From Moritella sp. Urea-trap-13 (GTDB taxonomy: Bacteria; Pseudomonadota; Gammaproteobacteria; Enterobacterales; Moritellaceae): DNA of 64,000 nt. Made by a program: the position numbers and the translations under genes. The stretch covers positions 186,281-250,280 of the forward strand of contig NZ_PJCA01000027.1 of assembly GCF_002836355.1 (NCBI RefSeq), read 5' to 3'. The notes under the pieces were generated by a model. That model did not search any database. It was not told where the DNA came from and saw only the letters and a list, made by a program, of their open reading frames with translations. Positions 8,868 to 20,100 of this stretch are shown one piece after another. Each line of letters starts with the position of its first letter. Position 1 is the first letter of the stretch.

Positions 8868-8938
8868 CCCAACGATATGCGATATACAAATAGACACCAA
8901 TAAATATAAATAGATATAAGCCGTTCACAATAAGTACT

Positions 8939-8971
8939 AGCCTAATTCATAGTATAACAATGAGTTAGGCT
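8939..8971. terminator. bidirectional hairpin between convergent genes
   Basis: AGCCTAATTCAT (8939-8950) pairs with ATGAGTTAGGCT (8960-8971), 12 pairs with one G-T, and a 9-base loop. It lies between the deaminase stop and the end of the convergent ArsR gene, where a two-way terminator is expected. Flanking U-tracts are weak. Confidence 0.55.
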
Positions 8972-8986
8972 GGTTATGTAGTTTTA

Positions 8987-9280
8987 TCAGTCACAAAAAA
9001 TGTTATAAAAACTGCCTATCAAGGCTTCAATACGCTCATCCGCTAAAGTATAAAATACTGACTGCGATTCTTTACGTACCTTCACTATGTTGTTTTTTCT
9101 TAATACCGCTAAATGCTGTGAGAATGCCGACTGGCTTAGCGTCGAATTTTCCTGCAATTGGCTGGCACTCATCTCGCCCTCAACCAACTGACATAACACC
9201 ATTAATCTTTCTGGATGTGCCATGGTTTTTAATAAATCGGCCACTTCTGTAGCGCGTTCTTGCATGTCTATTAATTCCAT
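8987..9280 (-). CDS. ArsR-family repressor of the BigR/SqrR/YgaV persulfide-sensing type
   Basis: A 97-residue winged-helix repressor. The recognition region reads TLSQSAFSQHLAVLRKNNIV. Two cysteines, Cys30 in LMVLCQL and Cys96 in NIFCD, sit where BigR/SqrR regulators carry the pair that forms a tetrasulfide bridge with sulfane sulfur. It lacks the ELCVCDL metal-binding motif of arsenic sensors. It is divergent from a persulfide reductase-rhodanese gene, which fits control of sulfide or persulfide stress. ATG 9280 is preferred by family N-terminus; an in-frame GTG at 9289 is possible. Confidence 0.82.
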   Translation of the reverse strand: MELIDMQERATEVADLLKTMAHPERLMVLCQLVEGEMSASQLQENSTLSQSAFSQHLAVLRKNNIVKVRKESQSVFYTLADERIEALIGSFYNIFCD

Positions 9281-9352
9281 TGTTAGCACTTACCCTGATT
9301 AAATTTAAGATCTTCAGTTTACTTGTTCAAAGCTAATGTAGTCAATCCTTGT

Positions 9353-9397
9353 TTAGATTTTACTTTATTAGAGTTTGCTGTATTAGACTTTACTAAT
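9353..9397 (+). promoter_or_regulatory. three 15-bp tandem repeats in the persulfide divergent promoter
   Basis: Three back-to-back units start at 9353, 9368 and 9383: TTAGATTTTACTTTA, TTAGAGTTTGCTGTA and TTAGACTTTACTAAT. TTAGA and the TTT core are invariant. A separate inverted repeat, TTTAAAAC (9422-9429) with GTTTTAAA (9440-9447), lies nearer the reductase start. Together they are the best candidates for the operator of the adjacent ArsR-type repressor. Confidence 0.5.
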
Positions 9398-9499
9398 TAA
9401 GTACTCTATAGTGGTCATCAGTTTAAAACGTGGTTTATAGTTTTAAAGATTAAGATTTTTATAAAAATTAATTAACGTTTCCGTTTGGAGTAAATAGCT

Positions 9500-11203
9500 A
9501 TGACAAAGATCGTAATTGTAGGTGGTGTTGCTGGTGGTGCTTCGGCGGCTGCCCGCGCTCGTCGTTTAAGTGAAGATGCGCAAATTATTATGTTTGAGCG
9601 GGGCCCCTTTGTCTCCTTTGCTAACTGTGGTTTGCCTTATCACATCGGCGGTGATATTACTGACCGTAGCAAGTTACTGCTGCAAACACCTGACAGCTTT
9701 TTAGCACGCTTTAATGTTGATGTGCGAGTAATGAATGAAATTACCAGCATCAACCGTGCAGGTAAAACGGTGACAGTTAAAAACTTACTTGATGGTCGTG
9801 AATACACTGAAAGTTACGATTTTCTATTATTAAGCCCAGGTGCAGGTCCTATTGTGCCGCCAATCGCTGGTATTGATAATCCGCTTACACACTCTTTACG
9901 TAATATCCCAGATATGGACCGCATCCTTCAGACCATTGAAACCAATAACGTTGAACATGCCACTGTTGTCGGCGGTGGTTTTATTGGTTTAGAAATGATG
10001 GAAGCATTTCAGCAACGTGGTATCAAAACCACATTATTAGAACTTGCAGACCAAGTGATGATGCCTGTCGATAAGGAAATGGCAGGTTTTGCACATGTCG
10101 AAATTCGTGAAAAAGGCATCGATTTACGTCTTGGTACGGCATTGTCTGGTGTTGAATATGTGCCTGAAATTCATATAGCCAACGAAGAGTCTGGTGAAAA
10201 TAGCAATCATCAACATATTAACGGTCATTTGAACCTATCGCTGAGTAATGGCGAGTCGTTAAAGACTGAACTGCTAATCATGGCAATTGGTGTGCGTCCA
10301 GAAACGACGCTCGCTAAAGAAGCGGGTTTAGCAATTGGAGAGCTTGGTGGCATTAAAACCAATAGCCAAATGCAGACCAGTGATCCGGCTATTTATGCCG
10401 TGGGTGATGCGATTGAAGAACTCGATTTTGTCACTGGCAAAGCCACGATAGTGCCACTTGCAGGACCCGCGAACCGTCAAGGTCGTATGGCTGCAGACAA
10501 CATGCTAGGCCGTAATGAACATTATCAAGGCACCCAAGGTACGGCTATCTGTAAGATCTTTGACTTAGCGATTGCCTCAACAGGTAAAAATGAAAAGCAA
10601 TTAAAACGTGATGGTATCGCGTTCGAAAAAGTTTATGTGCATACCGCGAGCCATGCCAGTTATTACCCTGGTGCTGAAATGGTCTCGTTCAAGATGTTGT
10701 TTGATCCTATCACTGGCAAAATTTTAGGTGCGCAAGCAGCGGGTAAAGACGGTATCGATAAACGTATTGATATCATGGCAGTGGCTCAACGTGCAGGCAT
10801 GACGGTTGAGCAGTTACAGCATTTAGAGTTAACTTACGCGCCACCTTTTGGTAGTGCTAAAGACGTGATAAACCAAGCGGCGTTTGTTGCACACAACCTA
10901 ATGCAAGGCGATGCAACCGCGATCCACTTTGATGAAATAGATAACTTAACCGACAACCAATTATTGCTTGATGTACGTAATCCCGGTGAACTGGAAAAGT
11001 TAGGACGTATTGGTGACGCGATCAATATTCCAGTGGATGAATTACGTCAACGTATGCATGAGTTACCAAAAGACAAAGAGATCATTATCTATTGTCAGGT
11101 AGGCTTGCGTGGCAACGTGGCTTATCGCCAATTAGTAAATAATGGTTTTAAAGCCCGTAACTTAATTGGTGGTTACCGTACTTACTTGTTTGCTAAAGCT
11201 TAG
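9500..11203 (+). CDS. CoA-disulfide/NADH-persulfide reductase fused to rhodanese
   Basis: A 567-residue flavoprotein. An N-terminal FAD Rossmann motif (VGGVAGGASAAARARRL) is followed by the single redox Cys43 in FANCGLPYHIGG, the hallmark of CoA-disulfide reductases, then an NAD-binding motif (VVGGGFIGLEMMEAF), the dimer domain, and from about residue 470 a rhodanese domain with active Cys532 in IIYCQVGLRG. This two-domain layout matches the Shewanella NADH-dependent persulfide reductase, which reduces CoA and other persulfides to sulfide. A GGAG ribosome site lies before the ATG. The divergent two-cysteine ArsR repressor probably controls it. Confidence 0.92.
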   Translation: MTKIVIVGGVAGGASAAARARRLSEDAQIIMFERGPFVSFANCGLPYHIGGDITDRSKLLLQTPDSFLARFNVDVRVMNEITSINRAGKTVTVKNLLDGREYTESYDFLLLSPGAGPIVPPIAGIDNPLTHSLRNIPDMDRILQTIETNNVEHATVVGGGFIGLEMMEAFQQRGIKTTLLELADQVMMPVDKEMAGFAHVEIREKGIDLRLGTALSGVEYVPEIHIANEESGENSNHQHINGHLNLSLSNGESLKTELLIMAIGVRPETTLAKEAGLAIGELGGIKTNSQMQTSDPAIYAVGDAIEELDFVTGKATIVPLAGPANRQGRMAADNMLGRNEHYQGTQGTAICKIFDLAIASTGKNEKQLKRDGIAFEKVYVHTASHASYYPGAEMVSFKMLFDPITGKILGAQAAGKDGIDKRIDIMAVAQRAGMTVEQLQHLELTYAPPFGSAKDVINQAAFVAHNLMQGDATAIHFDEIDNLTDNQLLLDVRNPGELEKLGRIGDAINIPVDELRQRMHELPKDKEIIIYCQVGLRGNVAYRQLVNNGFKARNLIGGYRTYLFAKA

Positions 11204-11307
11204 GGCTAATCACATTTTAGAGGTGTAAACATGTACTTATTCATTGATGTAAAATACACTTATAGATAAGTCTGACATGTTACTTTTTATCAAAGAGAAG
11301 TATATAA

Positions 11308-11406
11308 ATGAGCATACACCTCACCATAGAGCATATCCCAGCGCTAACACTGTTAGCCTGGTATAACATCGATCATCAGCTTACCTGCCGCTTGTCTTCA
11401 GAATAA
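11308..11406 (+). CDS. tnaC: tryptophanase leader peptide TnaC
   Basis: A 32-codon ORF, 97 bp before tnaA, with AAGAGAAG upstream. It carries the TnaC core W18-Y-N-I-D22 (E. coli W12-F-N-I-D16), the residues that sense free tryptophan inside the ribosome tunnel and stall release. In E. coli the critical Pro24 lies 12 residues after the Trp and is the last residue; here that position is Ser30 and the peptide continues to end LSSE. The 3' region to tnaA is pyrimidine-rich and could hold the Rho site. It is therefore a real leader with a non-standard arrest end. Confidence 0.82.
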   Translation: MSIHLTIEHIPALTLLAWYNIDHQLTCRLSSE

Positions 11407-11503
11407 CTTCTATAGGTTATAGGCGATTTTTAACCTCGCCTTAACATAACCTTAAATCAACTTCGTATTATTTAAACAACCAATTACCCACGAAGGTATT
11501 CTT

Positions 11504-12970
11504 ATGGAAAATTTTAAACATCTGCCAGAACCATTCCGCATCCGTGTTATTGAACCTGTGAAGCGTACGACGCGTGAACATCGTGAAAAAGCCATTTTAA
11601 AAGCGGGTATGAATCCATTTTTACTCGATAGTGAAGACGTCTTTATTGACCTACTGACCGACAGTGGTACCGGTGCGATCACCCAAGAAATGCAAGCTGC
11701 GATGTTTCGGGGTGATGAAGCATACAGCGGGAGTCGTAGTTACTACGCACTGGCGAATGCAGTGAAAGATATTTTTGGTTATGAACATACTATTCCGACT
11801 CATCAAGGTCGTGGCGCCGAGCAAATTTACATCCCGGTATTGATTAAAAAACGTGAAATGGAAAAAAACTTTGACCGCAATAAGATGGTCGCACTGTCGA
11901 ACTATTTCTTTGATACGACGCAAGGGCACACGCAAGTAAACTGCTGCGTCGCTAAAAATGTCTACACAGTAGAAGCGTTCGATACTGCTGTTAATGCCGA
12001 TTTCAAAGGTAATTTCGACCTTATTAAATTAGAAGACGCGATCCTTGACGCGGGCGCTGTTAATGTCCCTTATATTGTCAGTACCATTACCTGTAATTCT
12101 GCGGGTGGCCAGCCCGTCTCTATCGCCAACTTAAAAGCTGTGTATGCAATAGCGCAAAAATATGACATTCCAGTGGTGATGGATTCTGCCCGTTATGCTG
12201 AGAATGCTTACTTCATTCAGCAACGTGAAGCGGATTATAAACATTGGACAATTGCAGCGATCACACGTGAATCTTACAAGTATGCTGATGTTCTCGCTAT
12301 GTCGGCGAAAAAAGATGCCATGGTACAAATGGGCGGGCTACTTTGCTTTAAAGATGATTCGATGATGGATGCTTATCGAGAATGTCGTACTTTGTGCGTG
12401 GTTCAAGAAGGTTTCCCGACTTATGGTGGCCTAGAAGGCGGCGCGATGGAACGTCTTGCGGTTGGTCTTTACGATGGTATGCGTCAGGAGTGGTTGGCGT
12501 ATCGTATTGGTCAGGTGCAATACCTTGTTAATGGATTAGAAAGTATCGGCATTGTATGCCAACAAGCGGGTGGTCACGCTGCATTCGTTGATGCCGGTAA
12601 ATTACTGCCGCATATCCCTGCAGGTCAATTTCCTGCCCATGCTTTAGCGTGCGAATTATATAAAGTAGCCGGTATCCGTGCTGTTGAGATCGGCTCGTTG
12701 TTACAAGGTCGTGATCCAGCTACTGGTGAGCAACATGCTTGCCCTGCAGAGCTGCTTCGTTTGACCATTCCACGTGCGACGTATACGCAAACACACATGG
12801 ACTTCGTTATTGAAGCATTCGAAAAAGTGAAAGAAAACGCTGCCAACGTAAAGGGCCTAGACTTTACTTACGAGCCGCCAGTACTTCGTCATTTTACTGC
12901 GCTACTTAAAGAGGTTGAAACAGAAGCAAAAAAAGGCAACGTAGAGACTAGAGTGCTAGAAGAAGTTTAG
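11504..12970 (+). CDS. tnaA: tryptophanase (L-tryptophan indole-lyase)
   Basis: A 488-residue PLP enzyme splitting tryptophan to indole, pyruvate and ammonia. It is nearly collinear with E. coli TnaA from [20 protein letters not shown] onward. The PLP lysine lies in [14 protein letters not shown], and the [23 protein letters not shown] and [18 protein letters not shown] blocks are intact. The C-terminus extends about 17 residues beyond the E. coli end (a charged tail after LLKEV). Control by attenuation is indicated by the tnaC leader. No tnaB permease follows in this window. Indole may serve as a signal. Confidence 0.97.
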   Translation: MENFKHLPEPFRIRVIEPVKRTTREHREKAILKAGMNPFLLDSEDVFIDLLTDSGTGAITQEMQAAMFRGDEAYSGSRSYYALANAVKDIFGYEHTIPTHQGRGAEQIYIPVLIKKREMEKNFDRNKMVALSNYFFDTTQGHTQVNCCVAKNVYTVEAFDTAVNADFKGNFDLIKLEDAILDAGAVNVPYIVSTITCNSAGGQPVSIANLKAVYAIAQKYDIPVVMDSARYAENAYFIQQREADYKHWTIAAITRESYKYADVLAMSAKKDAMVQMGGLLCFKDDSMMDAYRECRTLCVVQEGFPTYGGLEGGAMERLAVGLYDGMRQEWLAYRIGQVQYLVNGLESIGIVCQQAGGHAAFVDAGKLLPHIPAGQFPAHALACELYKVAGIRAVEIGSLLQGRDPATGEQHACPAELLRLTIPRATYTQTHMDFVIEAFEKVKENAANVKGLDFTYEPPVLRHFTALLKEVETEAKKGNVETRVLEEV

Positions 12971-12991
12971 AAGTTTAATCCCGCACAAAGA

Positions 12992-13033
12992 GCGTTACCC
13001 TTTTATTTTACAGTAATTTGGTGACGTTTTTTT
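12992..13033 (+). terminator. possible tnaA terminator
   Basis: GCGTTACC (12992-12999) can pair with GGTGACGT (13020-13027) using G-T pairs, followed by seven Ts. The 20-base loop is long, so this is a moderate candidate. Confidence 0.4.
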
Positions 13034-13412
13034 GTTCCTATTTTCTGTTTTTATCTTCTACCTTCAGTCTCTATCTTTATTTATTTTTTATCTCACCGCG
13101 ATCATAGTTGGCTTGGACAAACATCATTAGGTCTATCACGTGAACTGTCATTAATAATTAAACATTAATTATTTTATCGTTTTAATTAATGTTTCACGGA
13201 GAGCGGCCGATACGCTGCCTTATGTCATTGATGGATTATTCAGAACATTCTCGTTATTAGGACGTGATAAACAGAGAATGAAGAGCGTAACGAAGAATAT
13301 GGGTTAACTTAAATCCTATTTTAAGTGCGTTAGACACTACCGCTGCTAATTTTCATGGATGTAAATTATTTCAGCAGTTAACCTCTGATCTATCTAATTG
13401 TGGAATAAAATA
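13034..13412. other. gene-free spacer with an inverted repeat
   Basis: No gene seen. AAACATTAATTA (13161-13172) and TAATTAATGTTT (13184-13195) form a perfect 12-bp inverted repeat that could be an operator or RNA hairpin for the downstream chemoreceptor. The remaining sequence carries no recognised motif. Confidence 0.4.
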
Positions 13413-15323
13413 ATGTTAAAAAATTTAGGTTTCAAAAGACTCATCATATTGTCGGTAGTTATCTTACTGACCGCTATTTTACTGGTTTCAAATATCATTT
13501 CTTATAATATAATTAAATCTAAAACCATCGAAGATGTGAACCTGCTGTCTAGCTCAATCGTCAGCTACGAAGCCAATAAAATTGAAGATTGGTTCACAAC
13601 AAAAACTGATGCACTTAATGCCATTAGCCAAAAATACAAGTCCAATAGCCTGGGTGACGATTACGTCACCATTGCGCGACTCATAAAAGACACTAATAGT
13701 TTTGCTAGTGTGTTTTTCGCTTTTGATGATGGTGTCACTTATTCTACCGCGCTAAACTCAAGTTGGGTTGATGGCGTCGCGATCACTGAACGTTATGATG
13801 CGCGTCAACGTCCTTGGTATAACTTAGGTAAAAATACGGCAACGCTAGATATTACTGATGTTTATAATGCAAAAAGCACAGGTCTTCCGGTTATTTCAGT
13901 GGTGCGTAATATAGGTAACGGTGTGCTATTAGGTAATATTGGTTTAAGCATTCTTGAAGAAACCGTTAAAAATGTTAACTATCCTGGTTCTGTTACCGCG
14001 ATCATGGATAGCGATGGTAATGCCTTAGCATCAAATTCAATGACATTGAGAACAGGTGTTAATTTCTCTGATGTTGGTATGGGTAATGTTAAAACGGGTA
14101 TGTTAAGTGGACATGCGAACACCACGAATTATACTTTAGGTGGTGTTGATAAACTCGCCTTTACCCAAGAAATTACTCTTATTAATGGTAAAAAATGGTA
14201 CTTATTTATTGGTGTTGATAAATCAGTAGCCTATGCCGAAGTAGATGAAGCGTTAGAAAGTGCTTTTGTGGTTTCTGCTATTATGCTCGCAATCGGCTTA
14301 TTCTTGACTATTACCGTACTGAATATTGTTTATCGTCCGATCATTTCATTGAAAGAAGTCGTGACGGATTTATCTAAAGGTAATGGTGATTTAACACGTC
14401 GTTTACCCGTTGAAAGCAACGATGATTTAGGTGATATTTCCGCAGGTATTAATACCTTCATTATGAACCTACAAACCTTGATGTTAGAGATTGATAACTC
14501 TTCACTGCATATTTCTGAAAGTGTTGGCAAGTTAGAGCAACAAACGACGACCAATAATCAAGTATTGGAAGCGCATTCAATTGAAACTGACCAAATCGCC
14601 GCGGCAGTAGAAGAAATGAGTGCCACGGCCAATGATGTTGCCAGTAATGCTGAAGAAGCGTCGCAATTTACCGATGCCATGAATAAGCAGGTTGATACGT
14701 CGAAAGTAACGGTGAGCACTACAACAGCAACTGTATCTAAGTTGGTTGAAAATGTAGAAAGTTCATCAAAAAGTATTCAAGATATTGAGAACGATACCCA
14801 AGCTATTACGAAAGTACTGAATGTGATTGGTGCTATTGCAGAACAAACTAATCTACTTGCACTTAACGCGGCAATTGAAGCGGCGCGAGCGGGCGAGCAA
14901 GGTCGTGGTTTTGCTGTCGTCGCTGACGAAGTGCGAGCTCTGGCGGCGAGAACACAAGTGAGCACTGCGGAAATTAAAGAGACGCTGGATGCATTAACGG
15001 CGGGTTCTAGTTCTGCAATTTTAGCGATGAATATGACCCAAACAACCTGTCAACAAGCTGCAGAAAGCACTTATGCAGTTGCTGATGATTTGGATCATAT
15101 TGCTACTTCTGTTACGCAAATAAATGATTTAAATACCCAAATAGCCACAGCAGCGGAAGAACAGAGTAGTGTGTCGCTTGAGGTAACACGTAACATGACT
15201 GCGATCCGTGAAATGGCGCAAGAGTTAGCGATCAATGGTCAATCTACCGCGCAAGAATCGGTAAACGTGGCTGTTGCAAACGAGCAACTTAAATCAATCG
15301 TAGGACAATTTAAACTAAGATAA
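13413..15323 (+). CDS. methyl-accepting chemotaxis protein with dCache sensor
   Basis: A 636-residue transmembrane chemoreceptor. TM1 is at about residues 9-30, a large periplasmic double-Cache domain at about 35-275 (with [19 protein letters not shown] typical of dCache_1), TM2 at about 280-300, then HAMP and the MA signalling domain. The hairpin tip reads [25 protein letters not shown] 8-9 bases before ATG 13413 sets the start; an in-frame TTG at 13398 is less likely. dCache_1 receptors often bind amino acids or related ligands. It is monocistronic with its own terminator. Confidence 0.93.
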   Translation: MLKNLGFKRLIILSVVILLTAILLVSNIISYNIIKSKTIEDVNLLSSSIVSYEANKIEDWFTTKTDALNAISQKYKSNSLGDDYVTIARLIKDTNSFASVFFAFDDGVTYSTALNSSWVDGVAITERYDARQRPWYNLGKNTATLDITDVYNAKSTGLPVISVVRNIGNGVLLGNIGLSILEETVKNVNYPGSVTAIMDSDGNALASNSMTLRTGVNFSDVGMGNVKTGMLSGHANTTNYTLGGVDKLAFTQEITLINGKKWYLFIGVDKSVAYAEVDEALESAFVVSAIMLAIGLFLTITVLNIVYRPIISLKEVVTDLSKGNGDLTRRLPVESNDDLGDISAGINTFIMNLQTLMLEIDNSSLHISESVGKLEQQTTTNNQVLEAHSIETDQIAAAVEEMSATANDVASNAEEASQFTDAMNKQVDTSKVTVSTTTATVSKLVENVESSSKSIQDIENDTQAITKVLNVIGAIAEQTNLLALNAAIEAARAGEQGRGFAVVADEVRALAARTQVSTAEIKETLDALTAGSSSAILAMNMTQTTCQQAAESTYAVADDLDHIATSVTQINDLNTQIATAAEEQSSVSLEVTRNMTAIREMAQELAINGQSTAQESVNVAVANEQLKSIVGQFKLR

Positions 15324-15361
15324 TTTTTCATCTTATTAAATTAGATCTAATCAAAAGTAAT

Positions 15362-15399
15362 AAAAAAGCCATTAAGTATTAATACTTAATGGCTTTTTT
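15362..15399. terminator. bidirectional intrinsic terminator
   Basis: A perfect palindromic stem (GCCATTAAGTATT at 15368-15380 with AATACTTAATGGC at 15381-15393) is flanked by six As on the left and a T-run on the right. It can end both the chemoreceptor (+) and the convergent Dcu transporter (-). Confidence 0.92.
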
Positions 15400-15454
15400 A
15401 TTAACGCAATTTTATTAACTAGATCTTCTTTATTAGATTAGATTAATTGGCGTT

Positions 15455-16783
15455 TTAACCAATCACGATCTGCCCTAACACATAACCAACCAGACAAGCT
15501 GAAATAACGCCGATTAAACCCACCGACATGAACGAATGATTAAAGTAGTACTTACCAATTTTGGTGGTGCCTGAAGTATCAAAGTTCACCGTGGCAATGT
15601 CTGATGGATAGTTGGGAATAAAGAAGTAACCATATACTGCAGGCATTAACCCTATCACCAACGCAGGTTCGAGTCCCAGCGCCAAGCCTACGGGTAACAT
15701 CATCCGCGCAGTTGCCGCTTGTGAGTTAACTACCACAGAGACGATAAATAGAGCTAGCGCAAACGTCCACGGATGCAGGGTAACCATATCAACAATACCG
15801 GCTCTGAATTGTGGCATTGCGTATTGGAAGTAGGTATCTGACATCCAGGCAATACCAAAAATAGCGATGGCCGCGACCATACCTGATTTAAATACCACGC
15901 CATTGGGTACATTGCGCGGGTCGGTTTTAGTTGCTAATAAGATCACACCACCAAACGCCAACATCATCATTTGGATCACTACCGACATTTTAATTGGCGC
16001 AGCACCTTCGCTGATAGTCCTAATTTCAGGGAACATAGCGATCACCACGATAGATACGATCGCACCTAAAAAGATAAGTACCGCATTACGTGCTTTAGTC
16101 GGTAACTTTTCATCTAGAGAGGTTGATGTGGTATTTAAGATCTTTTCACGCCAGATAGGATCTTTTAAGCGCGCTTGGTATTCCTCATCATCGTCTAATT
16201 CTTTGCCACGACGTAAGCTATACAGCGACAACATTAAGGTACCAAATAAAGTCGAAGGCACGGTGACCATTAGGATCGACAGTAGGGTAATTGACGAATC
16301 GATATCCACTAATTGGGCTAAATAGAACACCACAGCAGCAGAGAGTGGTGACGCTGTGATACCGATTTGCGATGCCACAGACGCTGCAGCCATTGGGCGT
16401 TCAGGACGAATGCCATTTTTAAGTGCAACATCACCAATGATCGGCATAATTGAATATACCGCATGACCAGTACCAAGCAAAAATGTCATGGTATAAGTAA
16501 CAAAAGGCGCAATGATGGTGACGCGTGTCGGGTTCTTTCTTAAAATACGCTCAGCAACTTGCAGCATATATTTAAGCCCGCCAGCGGCTTCGAGGATCGA
16601 GGCGCAGGTTACCACAGCCAAGATAATCAGCATTACCGTGACAGGCGGAGAGGTCGGTGGCATTTTGAAGACAAAGACTTCAATCACCAAACCAATCCCA
16701 GAAACAACCCCTAACCCTATGCCACCATATCGGGAACCGATATAGAGCACGACTAATAAAAACAGAAATTCAAAATACAACAT
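15455..16783 (-). CDS. dcuB: anaerobic C4-dicarboxylate transporter, DcuA/DcuB family (DcuB-like)
   Basis: A 442-residue inner-membrane carrier with about 10-12 helices. Signatures include GGIGLGVVSGIGLVIEVFVF near the N-terminus, the LLGTGHAVYSIMPIIGDVAL segment, IRPERPMAAASVASQIGITA, and IPNYPSDIATVNFDTSGTTK near the C-terminus. The GTGH and IRPERPMAA blocks fit DcuB better than DcuA. DcuB exchanges fumarate, malate or aspartate for succinate during fumarate respiration. The next gene upstream, divergent across 343 bp, is a formate dehydrogenase, so both may serve anaerobic growth. Confidence 0.9.
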   Translation of the reverse strand: MLYFEFLFLLVVLYIGSRYGGIGLGVVSGIGLVIEVFVFKMPPTSPPVTVMLIILAVVTCASILEAAGGLKYMLQVAERILRKNPTRVTIIAPFVTYTMTFLLGTGHAVYSIMPIIGDVALKNGIRPERPMAAASVASQIGITASPLSAAVVFYLAQLVDIDSSITLLSILMVTVPSTLFGTLMLSLYSLRRGKELDDDEEYQARLKDPIWREKILNTTSTSLDEKLPTKARNAVLIFLGAIVSIVVIAMFPEIRTISEGAAPIKMSVVIQMMMLAFGGVILLATKTDPRNVPNGVVFKSGMVAAIAIFGIAWMSDTYFQYAMPQFRAGIVDMVTLHPWTFALALFIVSVVVNSQAATARMMLPVGLALGLEPALVIGLMPAVYGYFFIPNYPSDIATVNFDTSGTTKIGKYYFNHSFMSVGLIGVISACLVGYVLGQIVIG

Positions 16784-17126
16784 AATACCACCTAGTATAT
16801 AACTTTATGGGTAGGAAAGTATCTTATAAACAAGTTCGTTAAATTGAACTATTTCTCAGTTCGAGCACAAGAGACGATTATTTAATGCACACTTGATATG
16901 AAATAAGTTTTTGATAAATAATGTCATGATGATTCAGCAACGTGAGATTCAGCTTAGATTTTCTCTCATCATGGCTAAATCCGGCTTGGTTTAACAACGC
17001 ATATATCTTCAGTGTTTAAAAAATCACAGCGGACAGTGTTTCAAATCAAAGCATCTATCACTGTTTTTGCTAAATTAGCAGCATAAATTAAATAATGCAG
17101 TTCAGAGATCTTTAAAGAGGCCACCT
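16784..17126. other. divergent intergenic region between Dcu and formate dehydrogenase genes
   Basis: No gene visible. It must hold promoters for both directions. TTGATA at about 16895 with AT-rich sequence about 16 bases downstream is a possible promoter for the + strand. TTGAT half-sites are present but no full TTGAT-N4-ATCAA FNR box was found. A GAGG ribosome site lies just before ATG 17127. Confidence 0.35.
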
Positions 17127-20100
17127 ATGATAAACGTTACATTTAACGGACAGCCATTTGCCGTCAATGCCCAGCAAACCCTGCTTGAAGTCGCTACCGA
17201 CTGTAATATTGACATCCCCTCATTGTGTGGCTTGAATAAAAGCGGCGAGAAAGTGCCGTGTGATCTCTGCGTTGTCGACATCGCCGGGCAAGGTATTAAG
17301 CGTGCTTGTGAAGTACAAGCTGCCGAGGGCATGGCAATAACAACAGCTTCTGACACCTTATCGTCATTACGTCAAAAATCGCTTAACCGTATTCTTTCAG
17401 ACCACTATGCCGATTGTGAAGCGCCATGTCAGACCGCGTGTCCTGCTGGCGTTGATATTCAATCTTACCTGTACCACATTTCCCAAAACGATCATGCTAA
17501 AGCGGTCGAAGTGATTAAACGTACTTTGCCTATGCCGTTATCCATTGGCCGTGTGTGCCCAGCATTTTGTGAGTCTGAGTGTCGCCGAGGTTTGGTCGAT
17601 GAGCCGGTCGCCATTCGTCAATTAAAACGTCATTCAGCAGATATCGACTTAGAATCGCAAGAACAATACGTGCCAGTAAAAAAACCAGGGAAAGGTGAAT
17701 CTATTGCCATTGTTGGTAGTGGTCCCGGAGGCTTGACTTGTGGTTATTACCTCACCAACGAAGGCTATGACGTGACGGTATTTGAATCAATGCCGGATGC
17801 GGGTGGTTGGCTGCGTTATGGCATCCCTGAGTATCGCTTACCAAAAGCCATTTTGGCGAAAGAAATTGAGATCATGTGTCGTAATGGCATGCAGCTGCTG
17901 ACCAATAAAAAATTGGGTCGTGATTTTAGCCTGACAGAACTTACTCAAGACTATGATGCGGTGTGTTTAGCGGTTGGCGCGTCGCAAGCGGTCGACATGC
18001 AATACACAGGCAGTGATTTCGATGGCTGCTATTTGGGCGTTGATTACCTAAAAGATTATGTCACTGACGGCAATTACACCACAGGTAAAAAAGTGGCTGT
18101 GATTGGTGGTGGTAATACCGCGATTGATTGTGCGCGAACTGCAGTGCGTGATGGCGCTGACACTACCTTGATTTACCGTCGTACCCGCGCCGAAATGCCA
18201 GCCGAAGATTATGAAATACTGGAAGCTGAGCACGAAGGCGTAAAATTTCATTTCCTGACTAACCCAGTTGAAAACATTGCCGATGCCAATGGCCGTGTAC
18301 GCGAAGTAAAATTAGAAAAAATGGCCTTAGGTGAACCCGATGCATCAGGTCGCCGCCGCCCAGAACAAACCGGTGAATACTTTACCGAAGCCTTTGATAC
18401 TGTGATTGCGGCGGTATCGCAAAAACCTGACTTGAGCTTCATGGAGCAAGAAAGTTTAGATTTGCCTTTAACTCGTTGGAATACCCAAGATGCCAACTCA
18501 GATACCATGCACTCGGGTGTGGGTAATGTCTTTAGTATCGGTGATTTTCGTCGCGGCCCAGCAACAGCAATTGAAGCTGTTGCCGATGGGCGTATTGCCG
18601 CAGAAGCTATCGATCGTTTCTTCGATGGTGATATGGAAAACATCCCGGTTAAACAATTTAATTCAAAAAAAGCCCGCAAGCTCAAACAGGTTGATACTGC
18701 GCAATTTGACAGTATTAAACAAGCGATGCGCTCGGTGATGCCTGAGTTGAGTCCACAAGCACGTGAATTAAGCTTTGCTGAAGTAGAAACTGGTTTTGAC
18801 AACGATGAAGCCATGCGCGAAGCGGCGCGTTGTTTAGAGTGTGGTTGTCAGGCTAATACCGATTGCCAATTACGTGATTTTGCGACTGAGTACAAGGTTG
18901 CAGATAGCGATATTTATACCGACAGTAGCCAAGAGAGCTGTCAGAAGTTTGCTGTGGATGATAGTTCAGAGTTCATCGTCTTTGATGCCAACCGCTGTAT
19001 CAGTTGCGGCCAATGTGTCGATGCTTGTAACGAGCAAGCCGTTCACGGTGTGCTGAGCTTCATGAAAAATGACGACGCTGCTTCTACCATCAATTCTACC
19101 ACTAATTCAGCCACTAACTCAGCAAGTCGCCCAGGTTTTGAACGCGGTTTCAGCATGGGGGATTCAGACTGTGTGCAATGTGGACGTTGTGTGCAAGTAT
19201 GCCCGACCGGTGCTTTGGTCGATAGCCGTGATAAATCCCAAGGCCGCATTGAAATACTCAAACCAGTCGATAGCATTTGTACCTATTGTGGTGTGGGTTG
19301 TAATTTGACTATGTTCGTTGACGAAGCGCAGAACAAGATCCGTTACGTGCAAGGGGTGAAAGATTCGCCGGTAAACCAAGGCATGTTATGCGTGAAAGGG
19401 CGCTTTGGTTTTGACTTTGTTAGTAGCCCTGAACGTCTAACCACGCCGCTGATCCGTAAAAATGGCGAACTCCAACCTGCTAGCTGGAAAGAAGCTATCA
19501 CGCTGGTGGCAGCCAAGTTTAATGCCATTAAAATCCAGCATGGCGGTAATGCATTAGCGGGCTTCTCATCAGCAAAAACCACCAATGAAGATAACTTTGC
19601 CTTCCAAAAATTCATTCGTCGAGAATTAGGAACCAATAACGTCGATCACTGTGCACGCTTGTGTCATGCCTCTACCGTAACTGGCCTTGAAGCATCGATT
19701 GGTAGTGGCGCCATGACCAATGATATTCCCAGTATCAAACATTCAGATCTGGTGTTTATTATTGGCTCAGATACTACATCGGCGCACCCGATCATTGCTT
19801 CGCACATCAAACAAGCGGTTCGTCATGGTAAAGCGCGTTTGATTGTTGCTGATCCGAAACGTATCGATATTGCAGATCATGCGCAGTTGTATGTCGCGCA
19901 CCGACCGGGTACTGATGTGATGTTAATGAACGGCATTATGCAGCAAATAATTAAAAACGATTGGCACGATAAGGCTTACATTAGCGATCGCACTGAAGGT
20001 TTTGCGGCGTTAAAAGCTGAAGTCATGTCCGACAGTTATTCGCCGGATAAAGTCGAATTGATCACCGGCGTAAAAGCGCTGGATGTCCTTAAAATGGCAG

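Noticed and set aside
16784-17126. FNR-type site between the Dcu and formate dehydrogenase genes
   Set aside because: Only TTGAT half-sites are present; no full TTGAT-N4-ATCAA was found.
18248-18814. 188-codon minus-strand frame inside the formate dehydrogenase gene
   Set aside because: The plus strand carries clear GltD-like motifs there; the antisense frame is Ser/Ala-rich with no recognisable features.
19662-19664. Possible selenocysteine at the formate dehydrogenase active site
   Set aside because: The codon is TGT (Cys), not TGA, and no SECIS-like hairpin is needed.
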